The notes under the pieces were generated by a model. That model did not search any database. It worked only from the letters and a program-made list of their open reading frames with translations, and was not told the origin of the DNA. Made by a program: the position numbers and the translations under genes. Positions 24,951-33,457 of a stretch of 64,000 bases of DNA are shown one piece after another; the stretch's first letter is position 1, and the number at the start of each line of letters is the position of its first letter. Origin of the DNA: CAMTUH01 sp947084935 (GTDB lineage Bacteria; Pseudomonadota; Gammaproteobacteria; Coxiellales; Coxiellaceae). The stretch covers positions 1-64,000 of the forward strand of contig CAMTUH010000002.1 of the NCBI GenBank assembly GCA_947084935.1, read 5' to 3'.

Positions 24951-26216
24951 ATGCGTTATCTGTATACCTTCTTAGTTTACCTTGCAATGCCCTTCGTCAT
25001 TCTGCGTATGTTGTGGCGCTCGCGGCGCATAAAAGGGTACCGTGCACGTCTGGGTGAACGGTTTGGAAATATCCCCGTTTTACCAAAAAATAAGCCCTGT
25101 ATTTGGATTCACGCCGTTTCCGTAGGCGAAGTCATGGCCGCTGCTCCCCTTGTTACAGCGTTACGCGCACGTTTCCCAAAATATTCCCTCGTCGTCACCA
25201 CCACCACGCCCACCGGATCGGAACAAGTTCTAAGACAATTTAAAAATACCGTGAAACACCTTTACGTACCCTATGATTTAATTGGAGCCGTTCGTCGTTT
25301 TTTAAATCGCACGCATCCGGCATTGGCTGTTATTATAGAAACGGAATTATGGCCGAATTTATTGTATTACTCGCATAAAAGAGGCATCCCCATTTTACTG
25401 GCCAACGCTCGACTTTCTGAACGATCGTGTCGGGGTTACCGATGGATCAACCGACTTACGAAAGAAATGATGTCTAAAATCACGTTGGTCGCCGCACAAA
25501 GCAAAAAAGACGGTGAACGATTTATCAGCCTGGGCCTCAATCCCGCGCGTCTGCTCGTTACCGGAAATGTAAAGTTTGATTTACGATTACCCGAAACCTT
25601 AATGCACGAAGGAAAATTATTGCGGGAAACATGGGGCGCACGTCCCACGCTCATCGCTGCGAGCACGCACGACGGTGAAGAAAATATAGTGTTGAACGCG
25701 TTTCGTGAAATTCGTGTTCATTACCCCGATGTTTTTTTAATTCTGGTTCCGCGACATCCGGACCGCTTTGAAAAAGTGGCGAAATTGTGTGAAAACGCTG
25801 GGTTTTCAGTTGTTAAACGGAGTTTGCGGCAGCCGCCCAACTCAACCATCGATATTTTACTCGGTGATACCATGGGTGAATTGCACTTGTTGTACACGGC
25901 CAGTGACATCGCTTTTGTCGGCGGCAGTTTAGTCCCCGTTGGCGGACATAATTTAATTGAACCCGCGGCTGTCCGCTTGCCCATTATCAGCGGACATTAT
26001 TTACATAATTTTGCGCCCATCAGTGAATTACTCAAAGCAGCCAACGCCGTTATTATTGTAGACAATCAAGAAAATTTACAGCGTGCGATTATTGAATTAT
26101 TGGGCGATGAACAAAAACGTAAATCCCTCGGCGAACGCGCTTACCAAGTCAGCACCGCAAACACCGGCGCCGTTGAAAAACACATGGCGTGGATTAGCAA
26201 TCAATTGAATTCGTAG
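24951..26216 (+). CDS. waaA: 3-deoxy-D-manno-octulosonic acid transferase
   Basis: Transfers Kdo from CMP-Kdo to lipid A precursor at the inner face of the inner membrane. 421 aa from ATG 24951. It has an N-terminal membrane anchor (RYLYTFLVYLAMPFVILRML), the GT30 domain (WIHAVSVGEVMAAAPLV, IETELWPNLLYYSHKRGIP, LANARLSERSCRGY) and a C-terminal GT-B half with GGSLVPVGGHNLIEPAAV. The possible TTG start 15 nt upstream is rejected because it overlaps a -10-like TACACT. No ribosome site is visible. The TAG stop is the first TAG of a dispersed repeat. Confidence 0.94.
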   Translation: MRYLYTFLVYLAMPFVILRMLWRSRRIKGYRARLGERFGNIPVLPKNKPCIWIHAVSVGEVMAAAPLVTALRARFPKYSLVVTTTTPTGSEQVLRQFKNTVKHLYVPYDLIGAVRRFLNRTHPALAVIIETELWPNLLYYSHKRGIPILLANARLSERSCRGYRWINRLTKEMMSKITLVAAQSKKDGERFISLGLNPARLLVTGNVKFDLRLPETLMHEGKLLRETWGARPTLIAASTHDGEENIVLNAFREIRVHYPDVFLILVPRHPDRFEKVAKLCENAGFSVVKRSLRQPPNSTIDILLGDTMGELHLLYTASDIAFVGGSLVPVGGHNLIEPAAVRLPIISGHYLHNFAPISELLKAANAVIIVDNQENLQRAIIELLGDEQKRKSLGERAYQVSTANTGAVEKHMAWISNQLNS

Positions 26217-26233
26217 GTTGGGCTGAATGAAAT
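26213..26233. repeat. Dispersed repeat family H, partial copy
   Basis: GTAGGTTGGGCTGAATGAAAT matches the right half (reverse strand) of the 14604-14682 palindrome. It contains the waaA stop codon and lies between the convergent waaA and tolC-like genes. Confidence 0.7.
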
Positions 26234-26251
26234 CTAAATGTCGTGCCGTCC

Positions 26252-27868
26252 TTACCGAAGAGTGGGCCGCGGTAATTCGGGGTCCGTCGGTGGGGGCAGA
26301 GGTGAATTCACTTTCACTTCCGAAACGTTTTTCGTTTTCGACTGATGATGCCCCAGCGGTTTCACATTTGGCCCGTGAAAATAGCGCGTGGGTTGGCCGT
26401 CTTTTGGTGGCACGGCGTTTTGCATTGGATTCGGCATTCGCGTGGTCGCGTATTTACTGATCGTAATGGGTTTTCGCAAATCAAATACCACGGTTTGTCC
26501 CAGCCACGTATTAATTTGTGCTAAATCCTTCGGCGATAACGTGCCCGCTTGTTGTTTCAAGGTAATGATGTTCATGACGTACGTGTACCGATCCGTCGCC
26601 CACTGTTGTTGCGCTTGATATAAATTCGTGACGGCTTGGAGCACGTCCACCATCGTCCGCGTGCCCACCGTATAACCCGCTTGCGTCGCCTCCAATTTAT
26701 TTTGCGCGGAAATAATCGCTTGCTGATCCGCTTGAATTTTGCTGATCCCCGAATCAACACCCAAATACGCTTGCCGCGTTTGTTTCACCACCGTGCGGTG
26801 CGTAAAATCCAATTGATCACTGGCAGAAAGATAATTGTATTCTTGTTGCTTGGTCGCGTGCGTGACGTAATTGCTCTGAAACACGGGAAAATTCAAATTC
26901 AGCGTGCCATTCGCCGTCGTGGTATCCGTCGTTTGAAATCCTCTCCCAATCGTGTTCAACGAGCCACTGACCGACGGCGGAAATCCTTGTGCTTCCGTTC
27001 CATAACTAAAAGCACCGGTCAACGTGGGGTATCGCCCCGCTGCCGTTTGCTTCACGGTTTCGCGTGCGGCCAGCATAGTATTTAGCGCGGATTGAATGCT
27101 GTAACTTTGTTGTTCTGCAATGGTAACCCACGAATCAATATTTCGCGGCTGTGGCATCACCAATGGAATTGATTTTTTCAATCCCATTAAAGAGGAATAG
27201 GCTTTCCCCGTAATCGCGCGCAAATTTTCTAATTGATTTTCTAAGTTATTTCGATCCTGAATTTCCTGCGCCACCGCCTCATCGTAACTGGCTTGTGCGT
27301 CGTATACTCCCGTAATCGCAATTAATCCTACTTTAAATTTTTGTTCGGTGGTGATTAATTGGTGGAGAAAAGATTTCTTTGAAGCAATGGTATATTGCAG
27401 CTGATCATAGGCATTTAGCACAGTAAAATAAGCTTGCGCGGTTCGAAACATGAGGTCTTGCGCAGCGGTGACGTACGTGGCCGTTGCCGCTTTCACGGAA
27501 AAACGCGCACTGCTGATTGATTTCCAGGTGGCGTAGTTAAAAATTTGCTGAGTGACCGTCACCAGATAATTATTCTGATTAAAATAACCCGAAGCGACGG
27601 ATGGGCGAACGACGACGCGCTGATACGTGCGCCCCAATCCACCCGTCACGTCCACGTACGGATACAAACCGTTTCCCGGAACTCCATTCCCCGATACCGC
27701 GATGGGTAAATTTTGTTGTGCCGATAACCAGTTCGCGCGCGCTTGCTTAAAAGTAGGATCACTTGCCACCGCCTGTTGGTACACTTGAACGAGATCATCC
27801 GCCCGCAGCGGCGAAGCAATAATAAAGAGCAGAGCTGATAAGCTGCAGGCAAGGAGTCGGTTTTTCAT
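26252..27868 (-). CDS. tolC: TolC-family outer-membrane efflux/secretion channel
   Basis: 538-residue outer-membrane factor that would join an inner-membrane transporter and periplasmic adaptor in multidrug efflux or type I secretion. Signal peptide to about residue 23 (SPLRA/DDLVQ), then the two repeats of the family: DLVQVYQQAVASDPTFKQARA and TMLAARETVKQTAAGRYPTLTG, with long coiled-coil helices. The last ~80 residues are a proline-rich periplasmic tail, longer than usual. The start is ATG 27868. The TTG 12 nt upstream adds only RKH residues. No adaptor or pump gene lies alongside. Confidence 0.9.
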   Translation of the reverse strand: MKNRLLACSLSALLFIIASPLRADDLVQVYQQAVASDPTFKQARANWLSAQQNLPIAVSGNGVPGNGLYPYVDVTGGLGRTYQRVVVRPSVASGYFNQNNYLVTVTQQIFNYATWKSISSARFSVKAATATYVTAAQDLMFRTAQAYFTVLNAYDQLQYTIASKKSFLHQLITTEQKFKVGLIAITGVYDAQASYDEAVAQEIQDRNNLENQLENLRAITGKAYSSLMGLKKSIPLVMPQPRNIDSWVTIAEQQSYSIQSALNTMLAARETVKQTAAGRYPTLTGAFSYGTEAQGFPPSVSGSLNTIGRGFQTTDTTTANGTLNLNFPVFQSNYVTHATKQQEYNYLSASDQLDFTHRTVVKQTRQAYLGVDSGISKIQADQQAIISAQNKLEATQAGYTVGTRTMVDVLQAVTNLYQAQQQWATDRYTYVMNIITLKQQAGTLSPKDLAQINTWLGQTVVFDLRKPITISKYATTRMPNPMQNAVPPKDGQPTRYFHGPNVKPLGHHQSKTKNVSEVKVNSPLPPPTDPELPRPTLR

Positions 27869-27882
27869 ATGCTTTCTCAAGT

Positions 27883-27964
27883 GTAGCCTGGATGGAGCCC
27901 CGCTTCGGGGCGTAATCCGGGAATTCCTTGATTACGCCCCGAAACGGGGCTCCATCAAGGCTAC
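27883..27964. repeat. Palindromic repeat, family A
   Basis: GTAGCCTGGATGGAGCCCCG pairs with CGGGGCTCCATCAAGGCTAC at the other end; in the middle GGGAATTCC marks the centre. The same family occurs at 39966-40071, 48770-48833, 57673-57747 and 63344-63418. Confidence 0.85.
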
Positions 27965-28051
27965 AAATCCAGGCCAGTCATTATCCTATAAATGCGCATT
28001 AATTAGCAAACCTCAGCCTCTAGGTTACTTTTCGATCGATTGTTTAAAACT

Positions 28052-28081
28052 TTGACAAATTTACCATCGTGAAACTATACT
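28052..28081 (+). promoter_or_regulatory. Strong sigma-70 promoter of the LRR gene
   Basis: Perfect TTGACA (28052-28057), an 18-nt spacer and TATACT (28076-28081). Transcription should begin near 28088, so the GTG at 28069 cannot be the start of the protein. Confidence 0.75.
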
Positions 28082-28113
28082 GCTCTCCTCACAAGGTAAC
28101 AGAGGCCCTACAC

Positions 28114-29619
28114 ATGCGCCCTCCTCAGCTTAGGGATTATCCAGGCTATTATAGTTCTACCATTAGTGTTCGTATTGAAAAGCTGCCGGAGTGGCTCGAG
28201 AACAATCCTGAAGCAACTCATCTTGGATTAGACTTATTGTCTGCATATCAAGGCGAGCACACCGTAGAGAATATAACGACCCTGCTGGCAAGCCTCAATG
28301 GTACCTCAGTCACCTCATTAGATCTGGAGGGAAATAGCTTATACGCCCTAACAACCCCCTCTGGCATAGCAACCGTTTTAACTGCTCTTGGCACTACCAA
28401 TGTCACCGAGGTAAATTTAACTTACAATCGCCTAGGAGCCCTAACCGGTTCTGGCTTAGCCACTGTACTGTCTGCACTGCGCAGCACGAAAATCACCGTG
28501 CTCAAAATGAGAGCCAATCACTTGGAAGACCTAACGGGTACTGCCTTAGCAACTGCACTGCGTGCTCTGGGTAATTCCAGCATTGCTTCACTGAATTTAG
28601 GAGGCAATAAGTTAGGCAAGCAATCTGGTAAAACCTTAGCGCTCATGGCGGCGGCTCTCCGCAACACGCCCGTCACGATGCTGAATTTAAGTGTGAATGA
28701 ATTAAACCAACGAAGTGAAAAAGAATTAATAAATATGATTGCCCATCTGCCAATGACAATTAAAGAAATAAACTTAGGAGACAATCGGTTATCTCCAGAA
28801 ACAATCCTTGCGCTTCATGCCACACGTCCGAATATTCGTTTCAAATTGAATATCACCGAGGAGCCTAAAACTGTTAAGGCCGTTTTTGTGGCCATTACAA
28901 AACGAGTTACGAATATTCTCAAGGAGCTGGGGGATTTATTTCCAGCAACACAGCGCTTTGCTTTCCCAGAGGAGTGCGCTTCTTTGCTGAAGCCAGCGCA
29001 AGAAGAGATCGATTTTTTACGGGCGCTAATGCATGGTGAAAAACATAATACCACAATAGTAGCTGCTAAAACGAGGAAATGGATAAAACAGATAGAAGAA
29101 TTGAAAGATAAACACCTTTCTTGGATGGGTTCTAATATGTCGGCCATTGTACAGCTCATCGGGGAATGCAATCCTCTACTAGAATCTGGAAACCCCGCCA
29201 CTGAAGAATATGCTCGCTTTAGAAATGGCGTATTACTTCTTATTCCTCTTATTCCACCGCACCTAATTGACGCAGTTTTATCTCATTTCTTGCCGGGCGA
29301 TAATCCGGATATTTTAAGGGACTTTTTAACCCTTGCGGCAGCAGCGAATTTAAGCGACGTAGGAACTCAGCGTTTTATTTATCGCATCCTTCATCCAAAA
29401 TTCGGGATGGTTCCGAATCTTTCAGATGAAAAAATTATGATTACGGCAGAATCGTTGCATGCAGAGATTGAAGCAAAACTCGAGACATTATCGGAACCGG
29501 AGAGTTCTCAGTCCGCAACTTTGCTGCTTGATTATCCGGGTACTCTGCTCTCGTCCCCAAGCTCCGACAATAACGCATCCTCCCAACCGGATGCGTCTAC
29601 TCCAAGCAATCAAAAATAA
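28114..29619 (+). CDS. Leucine-rich-repeat protein, candidate secreted effector
   Basis: 501 aa from ATG 28114, chosen because AGAGG lies 8 nt upstream and the promoter lies just before. Residues about 40-250 form at least six repeats of 28-31 residues (TSLDLEGNSLYAL, TEVNLTYNRLGAL, TVLKMRANHLEDL, ASLNLGGNKLG, TMLNLSVNELNQ, KEINLGDNRLSPE) of the ribonuclease-inhibitor type, which usually bind proteins. The remainder is helical, with a Ser/Asn/Pro-rich tail. There is no signal peptide. Such eukaryotic-like proteins are typical Dot/Icm substrates in this group, but secretion is inference. It ends by overlapping ubiA (convergent) by 10 bp. Confidence 0.85.
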   Translation: MRPPQLRDYPGYYSSTISVRIEKLPEWLENNPEATHLGLDLLSAYQGEHTVENITTLLASLNGTSVTSLDLEGNSLYALTTPSGIATVLTALGTTNVTEVNLTYNRLGALTGSGLATVLSALRSTKITVLKMRANHLEDLTGTALATALRALGNSSIASLNLGGNKLGKQSGKTLALMAAALRNTPVTMLNLSVNELNQRSEKELINMIAHLPMTIKEINLGDNRLSPETILALHATRPNIRFKLNITEEPKTVKAVFVAITKRVTNILKELGDLFPATQRFAFPEECASLLKPAQEEIDFLRALMHGEKHNTTIVAAKTRKWIKQIEELKDKHLSWMGSNMSAIVQLIGECNPLLESGNPATEEYARFRNGVLLLIPLIPPHLIDAVLSHFLPGDNPDILRDFLTLAAAANLSDVGTQRFIYRILHPKFGMVPNLSDEKIMITAESLHAEIEAKLETLSEPESSQSATLLLDYPGTLLSSPSSDNNASSQPDASTPSNQK

Positions 29620-30449
29620 GACAGTACAATCCCCACAAAAATCACAAGCCCCACCCAGTTATTATTGCGGAAGGCTTGGAAGCAACGAGCAGGTTCGCGG
29701 TGACGGGTTAGAAAATACTGATAAATCATTAATGCAGCAGCGGCCAGCAGCCCCACGTAAAACCATGCGTTGAACTGTAGAAAAAAACCCAATACGATCA
29801 TTAAAAACATCATGACCGTCTGCAAACCAAAGATTATCACACGATCGTATTGGCCAAACAGAATCGCTGTTGATTTCACACCAATTTTTAAATCGTCTTT
29901 CCGATCCACCATCGCGTATTGCGTGTCGTAGGCGATGGTCCATAAAACCGCAGCGATAAAGAGCAGCCACGCAATCGGCGGCACGTGATTTAATTGGGCC
30001 GCAAACGCCATGGGAATGCTGAACGAAAAAGCGATACCTAATCCCACTTGCGGCCAATGCGTCCACCGTTTTAAAAAGGGATAAATGATTGCAAATAAAA
30101 TTGCAACCAACGCTAACGCCAACGTCAATCGATTCAGCAATAACACCAACCCCAGCGCGACGATGCATAAAATAAAAAATAAAATCATCGCCCTGCGCAC
30201 GCTCACAGTTCCGTTTGCTAATGGGCGATCTTTCGTGCGGTTCACGTGCGCATCGAATTTGCGATCTGTAATATCATTGATAATGCACCCCGCCGACCGC
30301 ATCACCACGACACCGACGACAAAAATAACGAGAATCGTTAACGGCGGAAATCCATCCGCCGCAATCCACAGCGCCCATAATGTCGGCCACAACAATAAAA
30401 AAATTCCGATGGGTTTATGCAGGCGCATGAGCTTAAAATAATGACCCAT
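29610..30449 (-). CDS. ubiA: 4-hydroxybenzoate octaprenyltransferase
   Basis: Integral membrane prenyltransferase that attaches the polyprenyl tail to 4-hydroxybenzoate in ubiquinone synthesis. 279 aa with eight or nine TM helices and both Asp-rich motifs: NDITDRKFDAHVNRTKDRPLA (about 65-85) and YDTQYAMVDRKDDLKIG (about 183-199). ATG 30449 is used, with GAGGAG 7 nt upstream. It overlaps the end of ubiC by 17 bp. The overlap region, including the ribosome site, looks like a repeat fragment. Confidence 0.95.
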   Translation of the reverse strand: MGHYFKLMRLHKPIGIFLLLWPTLWALWIAADGFPPLTILVIFVVGVVVMRSAGCIINDITDRKFDAHVNRTKDRPLANGTVSVRRAMILFFILCIVALGLVLLLNRLTLALALVAILFAIIYPFLKRWTHWPQVGLGIAFSFSIPMAFAAQLNHVPPIAWLLFIAAVLWTIAYDTQYAMVDRKDDLKIGVKSTAILFGQYDRVIIFGLQTVMMFLMIVLGFFLQFNAWFYVGLLAAAALMIYQYFLTRHREPARCFQAFRNNNWVGLVIFVGIVLSYF

Positions 30450-31011
30450 CGCACAGCTCCTCGGGATGACGCGATAAAAAAACAATCGGCAAGAAAATCT
30501 CGCAAATTAATAAGGGGGCCTCGTCAAAATAAAACAACGAACGCCGCGCCCAAATAAATGATAGGGATTTTGGCACGTACAACTCAGCGCGATGAAATAA
30601 AACATGCGCTCTCGTTAATTGTGCGAACTCAAAATCACCGCGATCGACATTCGGATTCGCAAATAAAATATCGCCCAGCGAACGTTTCCCGATTGTCCTC
30701 AGCGGATGATCGTGGCCGCGCGCCGTTTCTTTCGGGATAATGACTCGCGCCGCAACCCACAATTTACTCGCGTGCCACCAATCGATTTCACGCACGTACG
30801 TTTCCGTACGTTCGGGAATATTTAAAAATTGGCACTCGTTATTTTCAGGGATATCGAGCCCTTCCTGAAAAATACGGTGTTCAATTTTGCCGTGAGTCAC
30901 CGCACGTAATCGCTGCGTGAGTGATCCCTCATCCGTCAACCAAGCCCGCTCATGCTCCGTCCACGCCGCTTCATCAACTTCTCTCGTTTTTTTCCAAATC
31001 ACTGGTTTCAT
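30433..31011 (-). CDS. ubiC: Chorismate-pyruvate lyase
   Basis: Converts chorismate to 4-hydroxybenzoate plus pyruvate, the entry step to ubiquinone; its product is the UbiA substrate encoded next. 192 aa. Family features: EGSLTQRL (about 28-35), REIDWWHASKLWVAARVIIP (about 74-93), LGDILF near 112 and ARRSLFYFDEAPLLICEIFLP near the end. The last ~10 residues (RHPEELCDG) are encoded by a stretch resembling the palindrome arm at 3732, so the C-terminus appears to be repeat-derived. Confidence 0.93.
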   Translation of the reverse strand: MKPVIWKKTREVDEAAWTEHERAWLTDEGSLTQRLRAVTHGKIEHRIFQEGLDIPENNECQFLNIPERTETYVREIDWWHASKLWVAARVIIPKETARGHDHPLRTIGKRSLGDILFANPNVDRGDFEFAQLTRAHVLFHRAELYVPKSLSFIWARRSLFYFDEAPLLICEIFLPIVFLSRHPEELCDGSLF

Positions 31012-31023
31012 AGCATTATTACC

Positions 31024-31134
31024 CCGTCAAATAAGTTTTGTGCATTCGTGAGGGGCGTCGCGACCACGGAAGGTAAGAAGCGCCGAGTACAGGATGTACG
31101 TCCCCGAACGAATGTACAAAAACTTATTTGACGG
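31024..31134. repeat. Palindromic repeat, family B
   Basis: Outer arms CCGTCAAATAAGTTTTGTGC and its near complement (31104-31134) enclose the shared core with AAGCGCCGAGTACAGGATGT and GTCGCGACC. A second full copy lies at 63203-63326, a half copy at 57753-57778, and the core recurs at 11440-11547. Confidence 0.85.
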
Positions 31135-31191
31135 AGCACACTATGGAACATTATGAAGATGTTGCTACGTCAGTCAAGAATCAGCACTACG

Positions 31192-31228
31192 CAAAAAAAA
31201 ACGTGCCTGCTTTAATAAGCAGGCACGC
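31192..31228 (-). terminator. Rho-independent terminator of the L,D-transpeptidase gene
   Basis: On the minus strand a CGTGCCTGCTT/AAGCAGGCACG stem (11 bp) with a short ATTA-type loop is followed by nine T residues, 18 bp after the stop codon. Confidence 0.88.
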
Positions 31229-31245
31229 AGGACGGTTCCCTTTAG

Positions 31246-31959
31246 TTAGCGCGTAACGATCACTGGGGTACCAATATCTAAGAAATGTTGATTCAGCCAC
31301 TTCGCATCGTCTTTAAACAGGCGAATACAGCCGTGGCTGGCGTGGAAGCCGGGTAACGTGGATCCGTGCAACGCAAATCCGCGATAATAGTGCATGCACC
31401 AAGGCATCGGCGCGCCGCCCCCAGTCTCTACCGGATATTTCGGCGACACGCATTTCGGCCCTTCTTTTTGAATCACTTGGAACGTGCCGACCGCGGTATT
31501 GCAATAGTGTTTTATATCGGGGCACCAACCCTTACCACCTGAGACTGGCCCCCAATGCACGAGCCTGCCCTCCTCGTTGTAAGCCCCAAAAGCATGCAAC
31601 CCAAGGTTCACAATCAGCAATTTTTTACCGTTCGTTTTAATGGTATCGGGAAACGGGGATAAATCGAGGTGATTTACTTCGGCGATATTCGTCGGTACTA
31701 CAATCCATCGGCGATAACCCAACGGGGTATTGGTGCGGTTTAAGCGCTTAACGATTTCGCGCTGACGTTCATTGGGAAATAGCTTTTCCCAGGTATCTCC
31801 AGATTTTACCGTAATGCATTTAAATTCAGGATAGCCGCACAAGTGGGCGCCGTAGTATTTCGACTGAGCTCCGTAGATTTCCTCTTCTTCAGCAAATGCA
31901 GCCTGATTAGACCAAGCCAGCAGAAGCAGGGCGGGGAGCAAAGAAAGCCATTTGTTCAT
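31246..31959 (-). CDS. L,D-transpeptidase (YkuD domain)
   Basis: Exported enzyme that would form 3-3 cross-links in peptidoglycan or anchor proteins to it. 237 aa from ATG 31959, with AGAGGAAGG upstream. Signal peptide to about residue 21 (NQAAFA/EEEE), a LysM-like segment (ITVKSGDTWEKLFPNER, about 45-61) and the YkuD catalytic motif HGSTLPGFHASHGCIRL near 200-216 with the nucleophilic Cys. In Coxiella, 3-3 cross-linking by such enzymes has been tied to the resistant small-cell form. It has its own terminator, so it is monocistronic. Confidence 0.93.
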   Translation of the reverse strand: MNKWLSLLPALLLLAWSNQAAFAEEEEIYGAQSKYYGAHLCGYPEFKCITVKSGDTWEKLFPNERQREIVKRLNRTNTPLGYRRWIVVPTNIAEVNHLDLSPFPDTIKTNGKKLLIVNLGLHAFGAYNEEGRLVHWGPVSGGKGWCPDIKHYCNTAVGTFQVIQKEGPKCVSPKYPVETGGGAPMPWCMHYYRGFALHGSTLPGFHASHGCIRLFKDDAKWLNQHFLDIGTPVIVTR

Positions 31960-32223
31960 GGATATATACCTTCCTCTTTTCCTTCTCCAGATCACCAATA
32001 TGGTCTCTTATTTGTCATTATAGTATTTACCGACTAACTTTCTTGGAAGTTTTGTATCTTTATGAATTAACGAAATAAATTGTTTCGACCGAACCTGCCT
32101 CATCCGCTCGGTTTGGCGTTCAGCCACGTGTACCCCCCGCCTAAAAAACCTCTTTCATTCATATTATCTTAAGGTTGCTGAGGTATACTGGTCAGAAATT
32201 TGGCGACAAAGAGGAAGGAACAC

Positions 32224-32796
32224 ATGTCCATATTTTCCGAAACCATGAAAAAAGGTATCAGCATCTATCGATCGATGCTCAGGAAATACTTGCCGCAAGC
32301 TGAACGTGTAAACAAGCTGCAGCAGCTCAATCTCAAGAACCCGCAACTGTATGAAAATGAAATTGCACTTTTTCATACTGGTTATACCATCGTAAATGAT
32401 ATTGAGAAAAATTTGGCGGATGCAACGAACGGCTATTATTCTTATTCGGGCGTCAGCAGCTTTGCTCATTACCTAAAAAGCTTCTTAACCAATTACGAAA
32501 TCGAAGGACAACACGTTATTCATCGCTCTCAAAAAGCCTCTCGCGCTCTCGTTCAAGCGATACAACTGCTTTCCCTACCTCCCAACAAATTAACCGAGGA
32601 AATCGCCGATAAATTATCGCAGTGCAACTCCGTTATCGCCAGCTACGGCTCAAAAGAGCAGTGTGAACTGCACCACAATACGTTACAAAACACGATTCGC
32701 AGGCAACAAGAACAAAATACGGCGTTTTATCGTTCGGTCTTGCATAACTTTCAGCGACACGCTGCCCAAAATGGCGGCACAGAAAGAAGCCGATAA
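32224..32796 (+). CDS. Helical protein of unknown function upstream of the pilus genes
   Basis: 190 aa from ATG 32224, preceded by AGAGGAAGGA; a TATACT at 32184-32189 may be its -10. Largely alpha-helical and polar, with no signal peptide or TM helix (MKKGISIYRSMLRKYLPQAE at the start, Gln/Asn-rich end). I do not recognise the family. It is the first gene of a run of closely spaced genes leading into the PilQ-type ATPase (41 bp to the next), so a role connected with the pilus is possible but unproven. Confidence 0.7.
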   Translation: MSIFSETMKKGISIYRSMLRKYLPQAERVNKLQQLNLKNPQLYENEIALFHTGYTIVNDIEKNLADATNGYYSYSGVSSFAHYLKSFLTNYEIEGQHVIHRSQKASRALVQAIQLLSLPPNKLTEEIADKLSQCNSVIASYGSKEQCELHHNTLQNTIRRQQEQNTAFYRSVLHNFQRHAAQNGGTERSR

Positions 32797-32837
32797 CTCT
32801 AGACAAAATTACTCGATCACGATTAGGATCGTAGAGC

Positions 32838-33446
32838 ATGGAAATTAAATTTGCTCATCATCCGTTTTTAACTTTCGCCGACGTACTCGTCAATAACCCC
32901 GATGTCCAAAATACGTTGGAACGCTTGCATGCTCAGTACGCTTTAAATGGCAATCTGATTCTGTATGCCGTTTGGTGGGGACACCATCAACGCGGACGGT
33001 TAGCGAAACAAGACTATAAAACGCTATCATCCATTGTACACAATTGGCACGAGCGGGTTTTCTTGCCACTACAACGATTAATGCAGAATATCGCATATCA
33101 AAACAATCCCCGGTGGGCTTCGATAAAAAAATGGATAGTCACGGAAATCAATACTGCCGTGCACATTGAGCGACAACTGATTGCAGATGCGTTTCTGAAA
33201 CTCACCTCCCACAAACGCAATCCCGCGCAACAACTCAGCGACGCTTGCCATAACATTACGAATTACTGCCAATTTTCGCGCATACGCATCGATGAAGAAG
33301 ACCAAGTAGCCGTCAGCGGCTTATTACAAGCGGCATTTCCGAATCTCATCACGGCCGAGATTACCGAAGCGTGTCAAAATTCTTTAAATTCAAACACTTT
33401 TTCGATGGATTTAACCTTTGCCCAGCTGCCTCTAAATGATTTTTAA
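32838..33446 (+). CDS. DUF2390/TIGR02444-like protein
   Basis: 202 aa, predicted cytoplasmic and helical. The start (FADVLVNNPDVQNTLERLHAQYALNGNLILYAVWWG) resembles the TIGR02444/DUF2390 family, whose members begin with a similar pattern of a short helix, LQxxxGxxVNLLLFxxW and a basic loop; the function of that family is unknown. It lies between the helical protein and the ATPase with gaps of 41 and 11 bp, apparently in one operon. Family assignment is from memory of the pattern. Confidence 0.65.
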   Translation: MEIKFAHHPFLTFADVLVNNPDVQNTLERLHAQYALNGNLILYAVWWGHHQRGRLAKQDYKTLSSIVHNWHERVFLPLQRLMQNIAYQNNPRWASIKKWIVTEINTAVHIERQLIADAFLKLTSHKRNPAQQLSDACHNITNYCQFSRIRIDEEDQVAVSGLLQAAFPNLITAEITEACQNSLNSNTFSMDLTFAQLPLNDF

Positions 33447-33457
33447 GGACGGTGCGT

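Noticed and set aside
28069..28113. GTG start for the LRR protein
   Set aside because: It lies between the -35 and -10 of the promoter, so it would not be transcribed. ATG 28114 has a ribosome site.
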